Assembly: GCA_022828145.1 (NCBI GenBank)
Contig: JAJEJA010000043.1
Span: 62,001-126,000, forward strand
Direction of reading: 5' to 3'
Source: Candidatus Poribacteria bacterium
GTDB lineage: Bacteria; Poribacteria; WGA-4E; WGA-3G
Length of the DNA: 64,000 nt
Both the position numbers and the translations under genes were made by a program. A model generated the notes under the pieces. That model was given only the letters and a program-made list of their open reading frames with translations. It was not told the origin of the DNA and ran no database searches. Positions 52,727-61,676 of this stretch are shown here, piece after piece (positions within the stretch are counted from its first letter, which is position 1; every line of letters starts with the position of its first letter).

Positions 52727-53722
52727 TTATTTCTCTGGCGTAGTCTGTTCAGCAGGTTCTTCAGTCTGTTGTTCCTCTTGCTGTTGTACCTCTTCTGGTG
52801 CTTTATCCTCAGGGATCCGGTCTATGAATGTTTTGACTTCGGCTCGTTCTCGGAGTTTTGTTGTCCACTCTTTCATGAGCATATCCCGTCGTTCCCGTTC
52901 AGCTTTCCTGACGACACTTCTGCGGACTTCCTCTTCGCTGAAGGGTCTTTGAAAGGCATCTCTGGCTTCTTTTTTGACAAACATCATGTAGTATTTTTGC
53001 CCCTGTACCTCTACCTCTATGACAGAAGGGTGGAGTTTGTCTATTTCGGCATTGAAGGCAGCTTCCATGAACGGTTCTGTTCCTGTTGGATAGGTATTTT
53101 TGCTGATATAATCGGTATCTCCGGGTGCTTCAGGGTTAGCACCGGGTCCTACTAATTCACCTCTATCAGATAGTTCTTGTGCTGCTACGGCGATGTCTTT
53201 CCCAGCTTTCAGTTCAGCGTAGACTTCATCTGCGCGTTGTTTATCCATGAGTGTGATGCACATCAATTTGACCTGTTTAGGACGAATATAATCCTCTTTA
53301 TTTGCCTCATAGTAATTGAGGTAATCATTTTCTGACAAGAGCAGTTTGCTTTCTACCTCTTGTTCAGTGATTTTTTCTACCATTAGGTCTATAAGATAAT
53401 TCTGTACTTTCTTAAGAATCTCAGGGTCTTCATTCAGTTTTTTGTCTTTAGCGAGACACAGGATGAGTCGGCTTTCTGCCATAAGTGTCATGTATTCTTC
53501 AAGTCCGGCTTTATCTCGGTATAGTCGTTGTTTATATTCAGGGAGTTCACTGATTTCTTGCATCATCTCTTCAAGCGTGATTCTCTGTTTACCGTCCCAT
53601 TCAAATTCAGCGATAACGGTTCCATCTGCCCCGATTGCTTTGTCTCCACAACTATATAAGAATGGTAGTGTTGCCATGAGTGCGACGAGCAGTATAGTGT
53701 GAACAATACTAAATCTTTTCAT
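52727..53722 (-). CDS. PpiC-like lipoprotein (copy 1)
   Basis: 331 aa, start ATG 53722 with AGGAGG. Lipoprotein signal ending LYSC. A SurA/PrsA-type N-helical region (LEEMMQEISELPEYKQRLYRDKAGLEEYM) precedes a parvulin domain with QVKLMCITLMDKQRADEVYAELKAGKDIAVAAQ and KYYMMFVKKE. C-terminal helices are Arg/Glu-rich, then a Glu/Gln/Pro tail. The GGDLG and HIIKV-like active-site residues are poorly kept, so it is probably a chaperone. Paralog of the 53755-54732 product, 32 bases downstream of it. Confidence 0.83.
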   Translation of the reverse strand: MKRFSIVHTILLVALMATLPFLYSCGDKAIGADGTVIAEFEWDGKQRITLEEMMQEISELPEYKQRLYRDKAGLEEYMTLMAESRLILCLAKDKKLNEDPEILKKVQNYLIDLMVEKITEQEVESKLLLSENDYLNYYEANKEDYIRPKQVKLMCITLMDKQRADEVYAELKAGKDIAVAAQELSDRGELVGPGANPEAPGDTDYISKNTYPTGTEPFMEAAFNAEIDKLHPSVIEVEVQGQKYYMMFVKKEARDAFQRPFSEEEVRRSVVRKAERERRDMLMKEWTTKLRERAEVKTFIDRIPEDKAPEEVQQQEEQQTEEPAEQTTPEK

Positions 53723-53754
53723 TTATTTTTCCTCCTTTGGGTAAGTTTCAGACA

Positions 53755-54732
53755 TTAGTTGTCGGAGTCTTTACCATTTTTCGTATTTTCTGGTTCTGGT
53801 AGCAGGGTTTGTGGTATATTCTCAGGATAGGTTTTGAGTTTACCGGCGTTTGAGATTTCTTCTACCCATTCGAGAATACGTGCGCGTTTTTTCTCGCGTT
53901 CAACTTTTCGATTAATATCTGATTTGACCTCATCAAATTCTCTCTGGCGTTCCGGTTTCTCTTCCTCTTTGCGAAAGATCAGGTAAAATGTATCCTCTCC
54001 GACATCTGTTTCAAAAACAGTTTCGGTCATTTCATTGACCTTCATCTCAAAGACCTCATCAATAAATTCTGACCAATTAGGAGCTGCAGATTTTCCAAAG
54101 AAAAGTGTATTACCTGGGTCTTGCTGGCTTGTACCTGGACCGTTTGCCACTTTATTTGCTTCTGTGAGTTCTTTAGCCATTTCTTTTATGTCTTTCCCTG
54201 CGAGTATTTTGTCTAAAGTCTCATTTGCGAAGTCTTCATCATCAAGTGTAATACAGATTGCACGCACTTTTTCTTCTTCGATGTAATCTCCCTTATTTTC
54301 TTCATAATATGCGATCAAATCACCGTCGGTAATGGCGATCTTTTCATCAACTTCCATTTCTGTGAGTTTTTCGACCATGAGTTGATAGGAGTAATCTTCC
54401 ATTTTCTTCAGGAAGTCTTCTAATTTATCAAAACCTTCATCTGTAGCCTGTAGCAGTTTGAGTTTCTGGTCAATATAGGTTTCCAGATATTCGGCTTTAC
54501 CTTTTTTGCTGGCATAGTTTTGTTGTCTGTAGGTTGGTAATTCTGCGATTGCAGCTTCAAGTTCAGCGAGTGAAATCTGATGAAGTTCACCGTTCCACTT
54601 ATATTCGGCTATAATAATGCTTTTCTTGTCTATCTCAACTTTTGCTGCTTCATGGTTGTCGGATTGCACAAGTGACCAAGTGAGTAGACAAGTTGCTACG
54701 ACTAATGTAGCAACGATTAATAATTTTTTCAC
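53755..54732 (-). CDS. PpiC-like exported protein (copy 2)
   Basis: 325 aa from GTG 54732 with AAGGAG nine bases upstream. Signal peptide without a lipobox (LVVATCLLTWSLVQS). The organisation matches copy 1: VAEYKWNG/AEFEWDG-type strand, ELPTYRQQNYASKKGKAEYLETYID helix, then the degenerate parvulin (VRAICITLDDEDFANETL, TFYLIFRKEEEKP). Very acidic overall. A tandem duplication feeding into the surA-lptD genes. Confidence 0.8.
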   Translation of the reverse strand: MKKLLIVATLVVATCLLTWSLVQSDNHEAAKVEIDKKSIIIAEYKWNGELHQISLAELEAAIAELPTYRQQNYASKKGKAEYLETYIDQKLKLLQATDEGFDKLEDFLKKMEDYSYQLMVEKLTEMEVDEKIAITDGDLIAYYEENKGDYIEEEKVRAICITLDDEDFANETLDKILAGKDIKEMAKELTEANKVANGPGTSQQDPGNTLFFGKSAAPNWSEFIDEVFEMKVNEMTETVFETDVGEDTFYLIFRKEEEKPERQREFDEVKSDINRKVEREKKRARILEWVEEISNAGKLKTYPENIPQTLLPEPENTKNGKDSDN

Positions 54733-54759
54733 TTTGAAATTCTCCTTTCAATTGTTATG

Positions 54760-54856
54760 AGGTGTGATAAGGATATCGCACCTACTGGTTATTATTACAA
54801 AAGTTTTTTTATGAACATTTTATAACGGCACACGGCGTGTGCCTACTACTTTTAAG
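54760..54856. repeat. Two hairpin repeats between mfd and ppiC
   Basis: GAGGTGTGATAAGGATATCGCACCTAC at 54760-54786 is a diverged TTAGGAAA-type palindrome. ACGGCACACGGCGTGTGCC + TACTACTTTTAA at 54825-54856 is a 7417-family copy with a new but perfectly paired GGCACAC/GTGTGCC stem. They occupy the only sizeable gap in the mfd-lptD run and could separate transcripts. Confidence 0.6.
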
Positions 54857-54866
54857 CACCCCTCAG

Positions 54867-57800
54867 TTATTTAGCGCAATTCGTAATAAACATATTGAGA
54901 TTCTGTTGCAGTTCGTTTAATAATTTTCTGCTATTCGTTTCTTCTATACTAATTAGAAGTTGCGCGGGTGGACGTAATTCCAGTTGCGGGTTATCTTGAA
55001 CTGCTTCAACAAATTTCGCTACGTCCATTTTTGGATTTTTGTCATCAAATGTCACTTTTATTCGTTTTCCGCCCGCAACAATTGATGTAATTCCTAATTT
55101 TTGACAAAGATATTTGATACTGCATATTTCTAACAACATCTCAACCGGTTCAGGTAAAACACCATATCTATCAATCAGTTCATTTGTCAATTCACGTTTT
55201 TCCATTGCAGATTTTATTGCAGACATTTTTTTATAGATAGATACTTTTTGTCGGCTGTCAGGTATATATTCATCTGGTAGAAAGGCGTCGATCGGTAGAT
55301 TGATACTGGTCTCAATTTCGTCTTCAACCTTTTGACCTTTTAGTTTTTTCACAGCATCATCCAGCAATTTACAGTAGAGTTCATATCCAACATTGGTGAT
55401 GTGTCCGTGTTGCTGTGAACCGAGTATATTTCCAGCCCCTCTTATTTCTAAGTCTCTTAGTGCAATTTTGAAACCGGAGCCGAGGTCTGTGAATTCTTCA
55501 ATAACGCGAAGTCGTTTCTGTGCTCCTTCGGTAATTGCTTTGTCTTGTGGGTAGAAGAGATAACCGTAAGCTTGTTCATCAGCGCGACCGACTCGTCCCC
55601 GGAGTTGATACAGTTGTGCTAAACCGAACGCGTCTGCTCTATTTATCATGATTGTATTTACATTCGGAATATCTAAGCCGGACTCAATGATCATAGTACA
55701 GACGAGTATATCATGTTTGTGTCTGACAAATTCTAACATAACGTTCTCTAATTCCCGTTCTGGCATCTGTCCATGTGCGATTGCAACACGCGCATCAGGT
55801 GCAAGTTCCTGTATAGTGTTCGCGATTGTCGCTATATTTTGAACGCGGTTATGCACGAAGAATATTTGTCCATCCCGTGCCATCTCGTTTATTATTGCAT
55901 CTTTAATTACCTTTGAACTATAAGGCATCACATGTGTTTGAATTGGTAATCTATTGGCAGGAGGTGTGTTGATAATACTAAAATCTCTAATCCCAACAAG
56001 CGACATGTGTAATGTCCTTGGGATCGGGGTTGCTGTGAGTGTAAGAACATCAACTGTTTCTTTAAATTGCTTGATCTTTTCTTTATGTTTTACCCCGAAA
56101 CGGTGTTCTTCGTCAACAATAAGTAATCCGAGATTATCAAATGAGACAGTTTTTGATAGCAGAGAATGTGTGCCGATAACAATATCCAAAGTTCCTTCTG
56201 CGAGTTTTTCTTTGATGGTCCGAATTTCTTTTTGACTTCTGAATCGGTTCAGCATTTCAAGATGGATAGGAAAGGGTTTAAACCGTTTCTCGAAAGTATC
56301 ATAGTGTTGGAGTGCGAGGATCGTTGTTGGCACGAGGACTGCCACCTGTTTTTCAGCCATCACAGCTTTAAAGGCAGCCCGTAAAGCGACTTCCGTTTTA
56401 CCATAGCCGACATCACCACAGATCAGTCGATCCATGGGTCTTTCTGTTTCCATATCTGCTTTAACATCTTCAATAGCTTGTAGTTGGTCTTCAGTCTCTT
56501 GGAATGGAAAGAGTGCCTCAAATTCTCCTTCCCATGGTACTTCGCTGGGGAAGCTGAAACCTGTGTTCGCTTGTCGTGCAGCGTATAGTTTTAGAAGTTC
56601 CGCTGCCATCTCCTCTACAGCGGCTTTTGCCCGGGCCTTTTTGGTTTGCCAAGATTTGCTGCCGAGATAATCAATTTTTGGTGCATAGGATTCATCTTTG
56701 TTGCCGATATACTTTTGGACGAGGTCTACTTGATATGTCGGCACATAAAGCACATCGTCTTCCCTATATCTAAGAATTAGAAAGTCTTGTGCCTGTTCGT
56801 CTATATCAATTCTGCGGATACCTTCGTAAATTGCTATACCGTGGGAAACATGAACGACATGGTCTCCCACTTTCAAATCAACAAGGCTTAGGATCGGTGC
56901 TCCGTTTGTGTTTCTTTTCTTTATTAAGGGCCGTCGTTGACGATTACCAAATATTTCATTTTCCGAGATAACAATTAGTTTTAGAGATTCGCTTAAGAAT
57001 CCTTCAGAGATGTATCCTACCGTGATCGAAGTATTTTCTGGTGGCAGGTCACGTTCTATTAGGATTTCTGAAACGCGTTTTGCCTGTTGTGGTGTTTCAC
57101 AGAAAACGTTGATAAAATAACCTTTTCTTGTCCATCTGCTGAGATGGTCAATCACTATTTGGTAGTTGCCTTTGCCGAGACCGAGCGGTTTCATGTCAAA
57201 ATGTATCTCAGAGTCCTCAACAGATAGACTGTCTTTAGTAGTATCCTTGCGGTTTATGGCAGAGGACGCTAAAGAGATTGTGATGTTAGCATAATCATCA
57301 AACTTAGACTGAAGCGTATCTGGTTGTAATAATATGCTATCAAGAGGCGGTATTAATTTACCTTCTGATAGTTTGCTGTCAATAATTTCCTGTAGCTGTT
57401 CATGCATCTGATCCATTTCACGGATTTGCCAACGCGGTTCTACCGAGACAACAATCGTATTGTTTGGGAGGTAGTCTGTTAGCATATCTGTTTTCGGATA
57501 TAGCATTGGCAAGAATGCCTCTATGCCATCAACGTCAAGAGGCGGGTCATCCATTACATTCCAATTCTCTATCTGTGATCTTTTTAGGTTTTCTTCTAAC
57601 TTCTGTGTGATATTTTTAATGTGATTGATGGTTTCCGTGGATTGCCCAACTTGATTCATCAACTTTTCTGTTTCAGATTTCCAGTAAGGTATAGAGATGT
57701 CGGCGGGACAAACTTCGGACACTGGGGTAATGACCATGGAAGAGGTTCTCTCTATTGAGACTTGTGATGTCGTGTCGAATAGACGTATATCATCAATTTC

Positions 57801-58466
57801 ATCACCAAAAAAATCAAACCTAACAGGTGAGTCTGAAGTTAGGGGGAAGACATCAACGATATCCCCTCTATGTGCAAATTCTCCTTTTGTCTCTACCAGT
57901 TCAACTTGACGATAACCGTTACGAATCAAGAGAGATACAAACTCGTGAAATTCTATTTCATCGCCTTTTCTGAGGGTGCGACATGCTGCCGTGAGTATCT
58001 CCCTCGGAACGAGTTTATACAGCAATGATCGGATAGATGTAAAAATTGCACAGTGTGATGTTCTTGGTAAAGAATTATCATCGTCCGGTTGGCAGTCTTT
58101 TGAGATCAATCTGTGTAGACAACGCATTCTTTGACCTGATATGTTCTTACTCGGTGTTGCCCCCTCAAACAGCGTATTTTGCCATGCAGGAAACAGCAGA
58201 AAATCTCTATGTGATATATTTTGCGTTGCTCTATATTCAGACTGTGTATTATAGAATGTGCGGACTTCTTCCAAAACCTGTTCTGCCTCTCTACGAGATG
58301 GAAACACGAGAAGGAAAGATTTATCGTAGAATTCTTCCATTAGAGATGCGAAGAAATAAGGGATTGATGCGTTCAACAATCCTCGTATGTATGGAAGTTC
58401 TTCTCCATTCTTGATGCGATCAACCAAGGTCTGGTATTTTTCTGTTTTTTTAATATGTTCCAGCAC
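54867..58466 (-). CDS. mfd: Transcription-repair coupling factor
   Basis: 1199 aa from GTG 58466 with GAAGGA upstream. Full Mfd order: UvrB-like N-terminal domains (~1-340), RNA polymerase-interaction domain (LVDLKVGDHVVHVSHGIAIYEGI, ~530), RecG-like translocase with GDVGYGKTEVALRAAF (~685), DEEHRFGVKHKE, TATPIPRTLHMSL, and QLYQLRGRVGRADEQAYGYLF, then the C-terminal TRCF domain. Displaces stalled RNA polymerase and recruits UvrA. Upstream neighbour of the ppiC-surA-lptD genes, an mfd-surA linkage seen in several phyla. Confidence 0.97.
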   Translation of the reverse strand: MLEHIKKTEKYQTLVDRIKNGEELPYIRGLLNASIPYFFASLMEEFYDKSFLLVFPSRREAEQVLEEVRTFYNTQSEYRATQNISHRDFLLFPAWQNTLFEGATPSKNISGQRMRCLHRLISKDCQPDDDNSLPRTSHCAIFTSIRSLLYKLVPREILTAACRTLRKGDEIEFHEFVSLLIRNGYRQVELVETKGEFAHRGDIVDVFPLTSDSPVRFDFFGDEIDDIRLFDTTSQVSIERTSSMVITPVSEVCPADISIPYWKSETEKLMNQVGQSTETINHIKNITQKLEENLKRSQIENWNVMDDPPLDVDGIEAFLPMLYPKTDMLTDYLPNNTIVVSVEPRWQIREMDQMHEQLQEIIDSKLSEGKLIPPLDSILLQPDTLQSKFDDYANITISLASSAINRKDTTKDSLSVEDSEIHFDMKPLGLGKGNYQIVIDHLSRWTRKGYFINVFCETPQQAKRVSEILIERDLPPENTSITVGYISEGFLSESLKLIVISENEIFGNRQRRPLIKKRNTNGAPILSLVDLKVGDHVVHVSHGIAIYEGIRRIDIDEQAQDFLILRYREDDVLYVPTYQVDLVQKYIGNKDESYAPKIDYLGSKSWQTKKARAKAAVEEMAAELLKLYAARQANTGFSFPSEVPWEGEFEALFPFQETEDQLQAIEDVKADMETERPMDRLICGDVGYGKTEVALRAAFKAVMAEKQVAVLVPTTILALQHYDTFEKRFKPFPIHLEMLNRFRSQKEIRTIKEKLAEGTLDIVIGTHSLLSKTVSFDNLGLLIVDEEHRFGVKHKEKIKQFKETVDVLTLTATPIPRTLHMSLVGIRDFSIINTPPANRLPIQTHVMPYSSKVIKDAIINEMARDGQIFFVHNRVQNIATIANTIQELAPDARVAIAHGQMPERELENVMLEFVRHKHDILVCTMIIESGLDIPNVNTIMINRADAFGLAQLYQLRGRVGRADEQAYGYLFYPQDKAITEGAQKRLRVIEEFTDLGSGFKIALRDLEIRGAGNILGSQQHGHITNVGYELYCKLLDDAVKKLKGQKVEDEIETSINLPIDAFLPDEYIPDSRQKVSIYKKMSAIKSAMEKRELTNELIDRYGVLPEPVEMLLEICSIKYLCQKLGITSIVAGGKRIKVTFDDKNPKMDVAKFVEAVQDNPQLELRPPAQLLISIEETNSRKLLNELQQNLNMFITNCAK

Positions 58467-58488
58467 GAAAGAAAATCCTTCTGATCAT

Positions 58489-59319
58489 TTACCTGATATG
58501 TTCAATGTTTGACAGGTTAGCTGTTATTTTACCGATTTTCATTTCAGCTTCAATCCTTACAGGGATATGCCGTCGGTCATCTGTTAACCAAAGTCGTGAT
58601 CCTTCAGAGGTTTGCACCACAAGTGTTCTGATACGTCCCAATCCTTTAACCTTTATTGTTTCTCCGCGTTTGACATGTAGTCGAACTTTCAGTACTTTAC
58701 CTTTACTAATGAGTGGGAAGAAATATGTAGTTCCAGGCACCAATTGCTTTCGCCTTAGTAGGTATATCATTGAAAGTTCATCTTGTGTGCCTGTTGGTAT
58801 CTCTAACGTTTCCTTTTCAGTTTTCTCTTTAGATTTTGGATTTAATTGTGAGATTTTCTGATATTCTGCTTCATCATCGTTAAAATCAATTCCTACTCTG
58901 GCAGTATATTTCCTATCTTTCAGTTGATTTCTAAAATGGATAGGGTTGAGTCCATTAACATTGAGATATGTATACTGAAGATTACGGAAGCTGTAAACTT
59001 TTGCCAGTGAACTCGTTCTCGCTTCAGATCGTACCTTATATGCTTGATGTCCATTAAATGGTATTTTTTCAATAACATGATCTGTTCTTTTACCGATTGA
59101 TACCCATCCTAACTTGATGTTGTATGTCAATTTTTCGCCGACTCGAATGTGTGGTGCAGAAATATTCTTTTCATCTACCAGTGCCACTTCCGTGTTTTTT
59201 TTGTTCGTAGTTGTATTCTTTGCAGGTTGTGCTTTTCCTGAAACATCTATTAGGGTCAGAAAAAGAACTGTAATAAACAGAACGATGCGGGAGCAACTCC
59301 TCAGATAATCCACATTCAT
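58489..59319 (-). CDS. DUF3108 periplasmic protein
   Basis: About 276 aa from ATG 59319, which gives a signal segment (SRIVLFITVLFLTLIDVSGKAQ). A longer frame to 59436 adds residues with no signal character. The mature part is a beta-rich DUF3108 domain: VGEKLTYNIKLGWVSIGKRTD, YKVRSEARTSSLAKVYSFRN, and the C-terminal RRHIPVRIEAEMKIGKITANL. DUF3108 proteins resemble lipid/outer-membrane transport beta-barrel-lid folds and often sit in envelope gene clusters, as here. Function unproven. Confidence 0.8.
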   Translation of the reverse strand: MNVDYLRSCSRIVLFITVLFLTLIDVSGKAQPAKNTTTNKKNTEVALVDEKNISAPHIRVGEKLTYNIKLGWVSIGKRTDHVIEKIPFNGHQAYKVRSEARTSSLAKVYSFRNLQYTYLNVNGLNPIHFRNQLKDRKYTARVGIDFNDDEAEYQKISQLNPKSKEKTEKETLEIPTGTQDELSMIYLLRRKQLVPGTTYFFPLISKGKVLKVRLHVKRGETIKVKGLGRIRTLVVQTSEGSRLWLTDDRRHIPVRIEAEMKIGKITANLSNIEHIR

Positions 59320-59544
59320 AACCCCAAAGAAATCTCCATTTTTGGATGCTATACAATGCCTTTTTTTGTAGCATAATCTGTTAGGTTGTGTTACCAGAAT
59401 GATCCCGTATCTCTGATAACCCGCATCTAACATCACAGACTTCGCTTAAAACTGCGTAGGTCAGGGTAGATTGAACCGTGTGCAGCCGAAAAACAGTATC
59501 CTGTTGAAACACAAACGCATAGACTGATGTGGACGTAGACATGT

Positions 59545-60156
59545 CTAAAACCTGTGCGTGAAAACAAACGTGCGCGATCCACTTTTAGTTTGTTGCATCT
59601 GAACTGATATTCTTCGATTATTATATGTTTCGGCAGTTTTTGAGGCATCCATGATATTCCATACATGTATGCCGATGCCTACCATCACAAAAAGCGATCC
59701 TTGAATTGCATGATCTGCTGATCTCGCTTTGACTTGGTCTTCAGTCAAAAAATCACCAGTTTTTTCATCATAGAAGCCGGTGTTAAATTTGTTGTGGTTT
59801 CTATAGTGCAGTGAGCGTGCGATATGATAACTTGCATAAGAAAAGACGCCAATCTCTGAGGCAAGAAAAAGTGTAGCCTTCAGATAGTTATCGGCATAAG
59901 CTTGTCCTAACCCCGGCATTGTTGCGGATAGTATTGTCGCTTTGCGAGTACTGAGTTCAGAATAGTATTGTTTTCTATGTGTTCGGAATAGGGGATATTT
60001 TTCTTCTGATTCAGCAGTGTCCGTTGCAGGTGAACTCTCTTTGGGATACGGATAACGTTTCTTTGTCTCCGTTGTCTGTTCAACCGATAATGCCTCAATC
60101 TGAAAAAAAGATAAAGTAAGAAGCGTGAAAAACAGAAGAAATGCGTATTTTTTCAC
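59545..60156 (-). CDS. DUF5683-like membrane protein
   Basis: 203 aa from GTG 60156 with GAGGA upstream. Signal or first membrane segment at 3-20. Central motif ATMPGLGQAYADNYLKATLFLASEIGVFSYASYH, typical of DUF5683 (PGLGQ-Y), contains a membrane helix; another is near GSLFVMVGIGIHVWNIMDA. It ends in alternating strands and VFTHRF. Possibly an inner- or outer-membrane component of the envelope block. No function known. Confidence 0.7.
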   Translation of the reverse strand: MKKYAFLLFFTLLTLSFFQIEALSVEQTTETKKRYPYPKESSPATDTAESEEKYPLFRTHRKQYYSELSTRKATILSATMPGLGQAYADNYLKATLFLASEIGVFSYASYHIARSLHYRNHNKFNTGFYDEKTGDFLTEDQVKARSADHAIQGSLFVMVGIGIHVWNIMDASKTAETYNNRRISVQMQQTKSGSRTFVFTHRF

Positions 60157-60184
60157 TAATTGTCCTCAGGGAAGTCTGATCACA

Positions 60185-60997
60185 TCAACGTTGTAATGCG
60201 GGTGCTAATTGTGTATTTCTCGGTTCAGTCTGATATGCCCAATCAAAGACTACATCAAAATCTGAAAGTCTACGTACATGTATTTTCGCGTAATTGTAAT
60301 CAGGTGTACGAATTGCATATATATGTCCTTCAAGGAGTTCAACAAATAGGGACGTATATCCTTGCGTTGGCACGAAATCTATCCCATCAAAACTATCTTG
60401 AAAGCCAAGATCCTGCATTTTAGTTCCATTATCTGAATAAAGATAGGAGACATTAAACTGCGTATCAAAACCGAAATATACATCAGTTGTTCTGTCATCC
60501 CAAGCAATTGTACCTTTACCGAAATTGGAGAAGTCAAATCCACTTCGGTCCGGTTCAAAATTGTAGTCTTCTAATATAATATTTCTACCTTCTGGACGCG
60601 GTGTATCCCATGCGCCTTCCGGACTAAGATCACTCTCATTTGACGGATTATTGGAGTCATAAGCAGAAACTGCATAATAATATGTTCTGCCATTTCGAAC
60701 ATCTCTGTCAGTGTAATGTGTTATATCTGCCGGTAAGTCGGCGATTTCATCAAAGTCTCTGTCGTTGGTGCTTCGCCACACGATGTAACCGGCTAAATCA
60801 AATTCAGCATTGGGATACCATTCAATATCAACGTAGCCATCACCAGTAATAGTTCTTACGCCTCTTGGAATAGCGGGTGGTTCGCGATCGATATAGTCGT
60901 CATTGCCAACGTCAGTTTCAATATAACATCCGGTTAGGACGATTGCTGGAATTATAAGCATTAGAAGCGATATTAATAATTGTATTTTTTTAAGCAT
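60185..60997 (-). CDS. Fibronectin-III-like lipoprotein
   Basis: 270 aa from ATG 60997 with AGGAG six bases upstream. Lipobox VLTGC. Residues ~38-130 are an FN3 domain (PAIPRGVRTITGDGYVDIEW ... GRTYYYAVSAYDSNN). The C-terminal ~140 residues are beta-rich with a repeated W/Y-F-D pattern and no recognised family. Likely surface or periplasmic. Last minus-strand gene of the envelope block. Confidence 0.75.
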   Translation of the reverse strand: MLKKIQLLISLLMLIIPAIVLTGCYIETDVGNDDYIDREPPAIPRGVRTITGDGYVDIEWYPNAEFDLAGYIVWRSTNDRDFDEIADLPADITHYTDRDVRNGRTYYYAVSAYDSNNPSNESDLSPEGAWDTPRPEGRNIILEDYNFEPDRSGFDFSNFGKGTIAWDDRTTDVYFGFDTQFNVSYLYSDNGTKMQDLGFQDSFDGIDFVPTQGYTSLFVELLEGHIYAIRTPDYNYAKIHVRRLSDFDVVFDWAYQTEPRNTQLAPALQR

Positions 60998-61150
60998 GAT
61001 CTTCTCCTGTGTGATATGTGATAAACATATCATTTAACGCTTATTTTTGGAACTGCGTTGACATATCAAATTATAGTATCATTTTATTTGTGAAGATGCA
61101 AGGATAAAACTTTCCGCGTGTGTAAAGTTTTGTCGGCTTTTTTTCAAGAG

Positions 61151-61224
61151 ACGACACTTGGAAAGAACGGCACTTGGAAAGTGCCTACTACTATTAAAGA
61201 GACGACACTCGGAAAGTGCCTACT
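61151..61224. repeat. Cluster of GGCACTTGGAAAGTGCC hairpin repeats
   Basis: A truncated copy at 61151, a full copy at 61167-61197 with tail TACTACTATTAA, and a third at 61202-61224 whose tail is interrupted by the MITE-like element after CCTACTA. The tail appears to resume after the element as TACTACTATG. Confidence 0.65.
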
Positions 61225-61365
61225 AACGTGAGTTTGATTAATCATTTCGGTTGCGTTCACTCACACCATTTCGTATCCGATAGACGTGCATTGTAGCACA
61301 AACTTTCAGTTTGTGGCACATCTTCGCAAACTGAAAGTTTGCGCTACATTTATCAAACTCACGTT
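61225..61365. mobile_element. MITE-like element, copy B (inverted relative to copy A)
   Basis: ACGTGAGTTTGATTAATC at the left and ATCAAACTCACGT at the right, with the same internal hairpin as copy A (CAAACTTTCAGTTTG and CAAACTGAAAGTTTG arms). Orientation is opposite to 25829-25970. It is flanked by TACTA on both sides, apparently a 5-bp target duplication within the tail of a hairpin repeat. No coding capacity. Confidence 0.75.
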
Positions 61366-61676
61366 TACTACTATGACTTGGCTTGATTTCATTTCTGTTT
61401 GTATTCTGCTAATTTCGTTAATGATATGATTAAACATTGTCTGATTTTGGATTTGCCTATAATATTTCTCTATTAGTATATCGTAATATATAATATAACA
61501 TATACATTAAACGGGTGTCAAATAAAAAGACCACAATTGTGTATTCTTTTAAGATTTTATGCATGAGTAGTTTGAGGATGGAAGAGTGGAAGGGTGTATG
61601 AGGGGAAGAATGTGTATTAGATGTTTTGGGTGGGGTTCTTGAGTTTGTCTGACCCAGGGTTTTCAGGATAGGAGGT

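Larger units (their letters stand above)
60998..61676. other. Intergenic region rich in repeats
   Basis: About 680 bases with no gene I can support. It contains three GGCACT-type hairpin copies (61151-61224), the MITE-like copy B (61225-61365), and a short purine-rich GGAAGAGTGGAAGGGTG tract near 61578-61600. An open frame on the minus strand at its right end overlaps repeats and has no family features. Confidence 0.5.
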
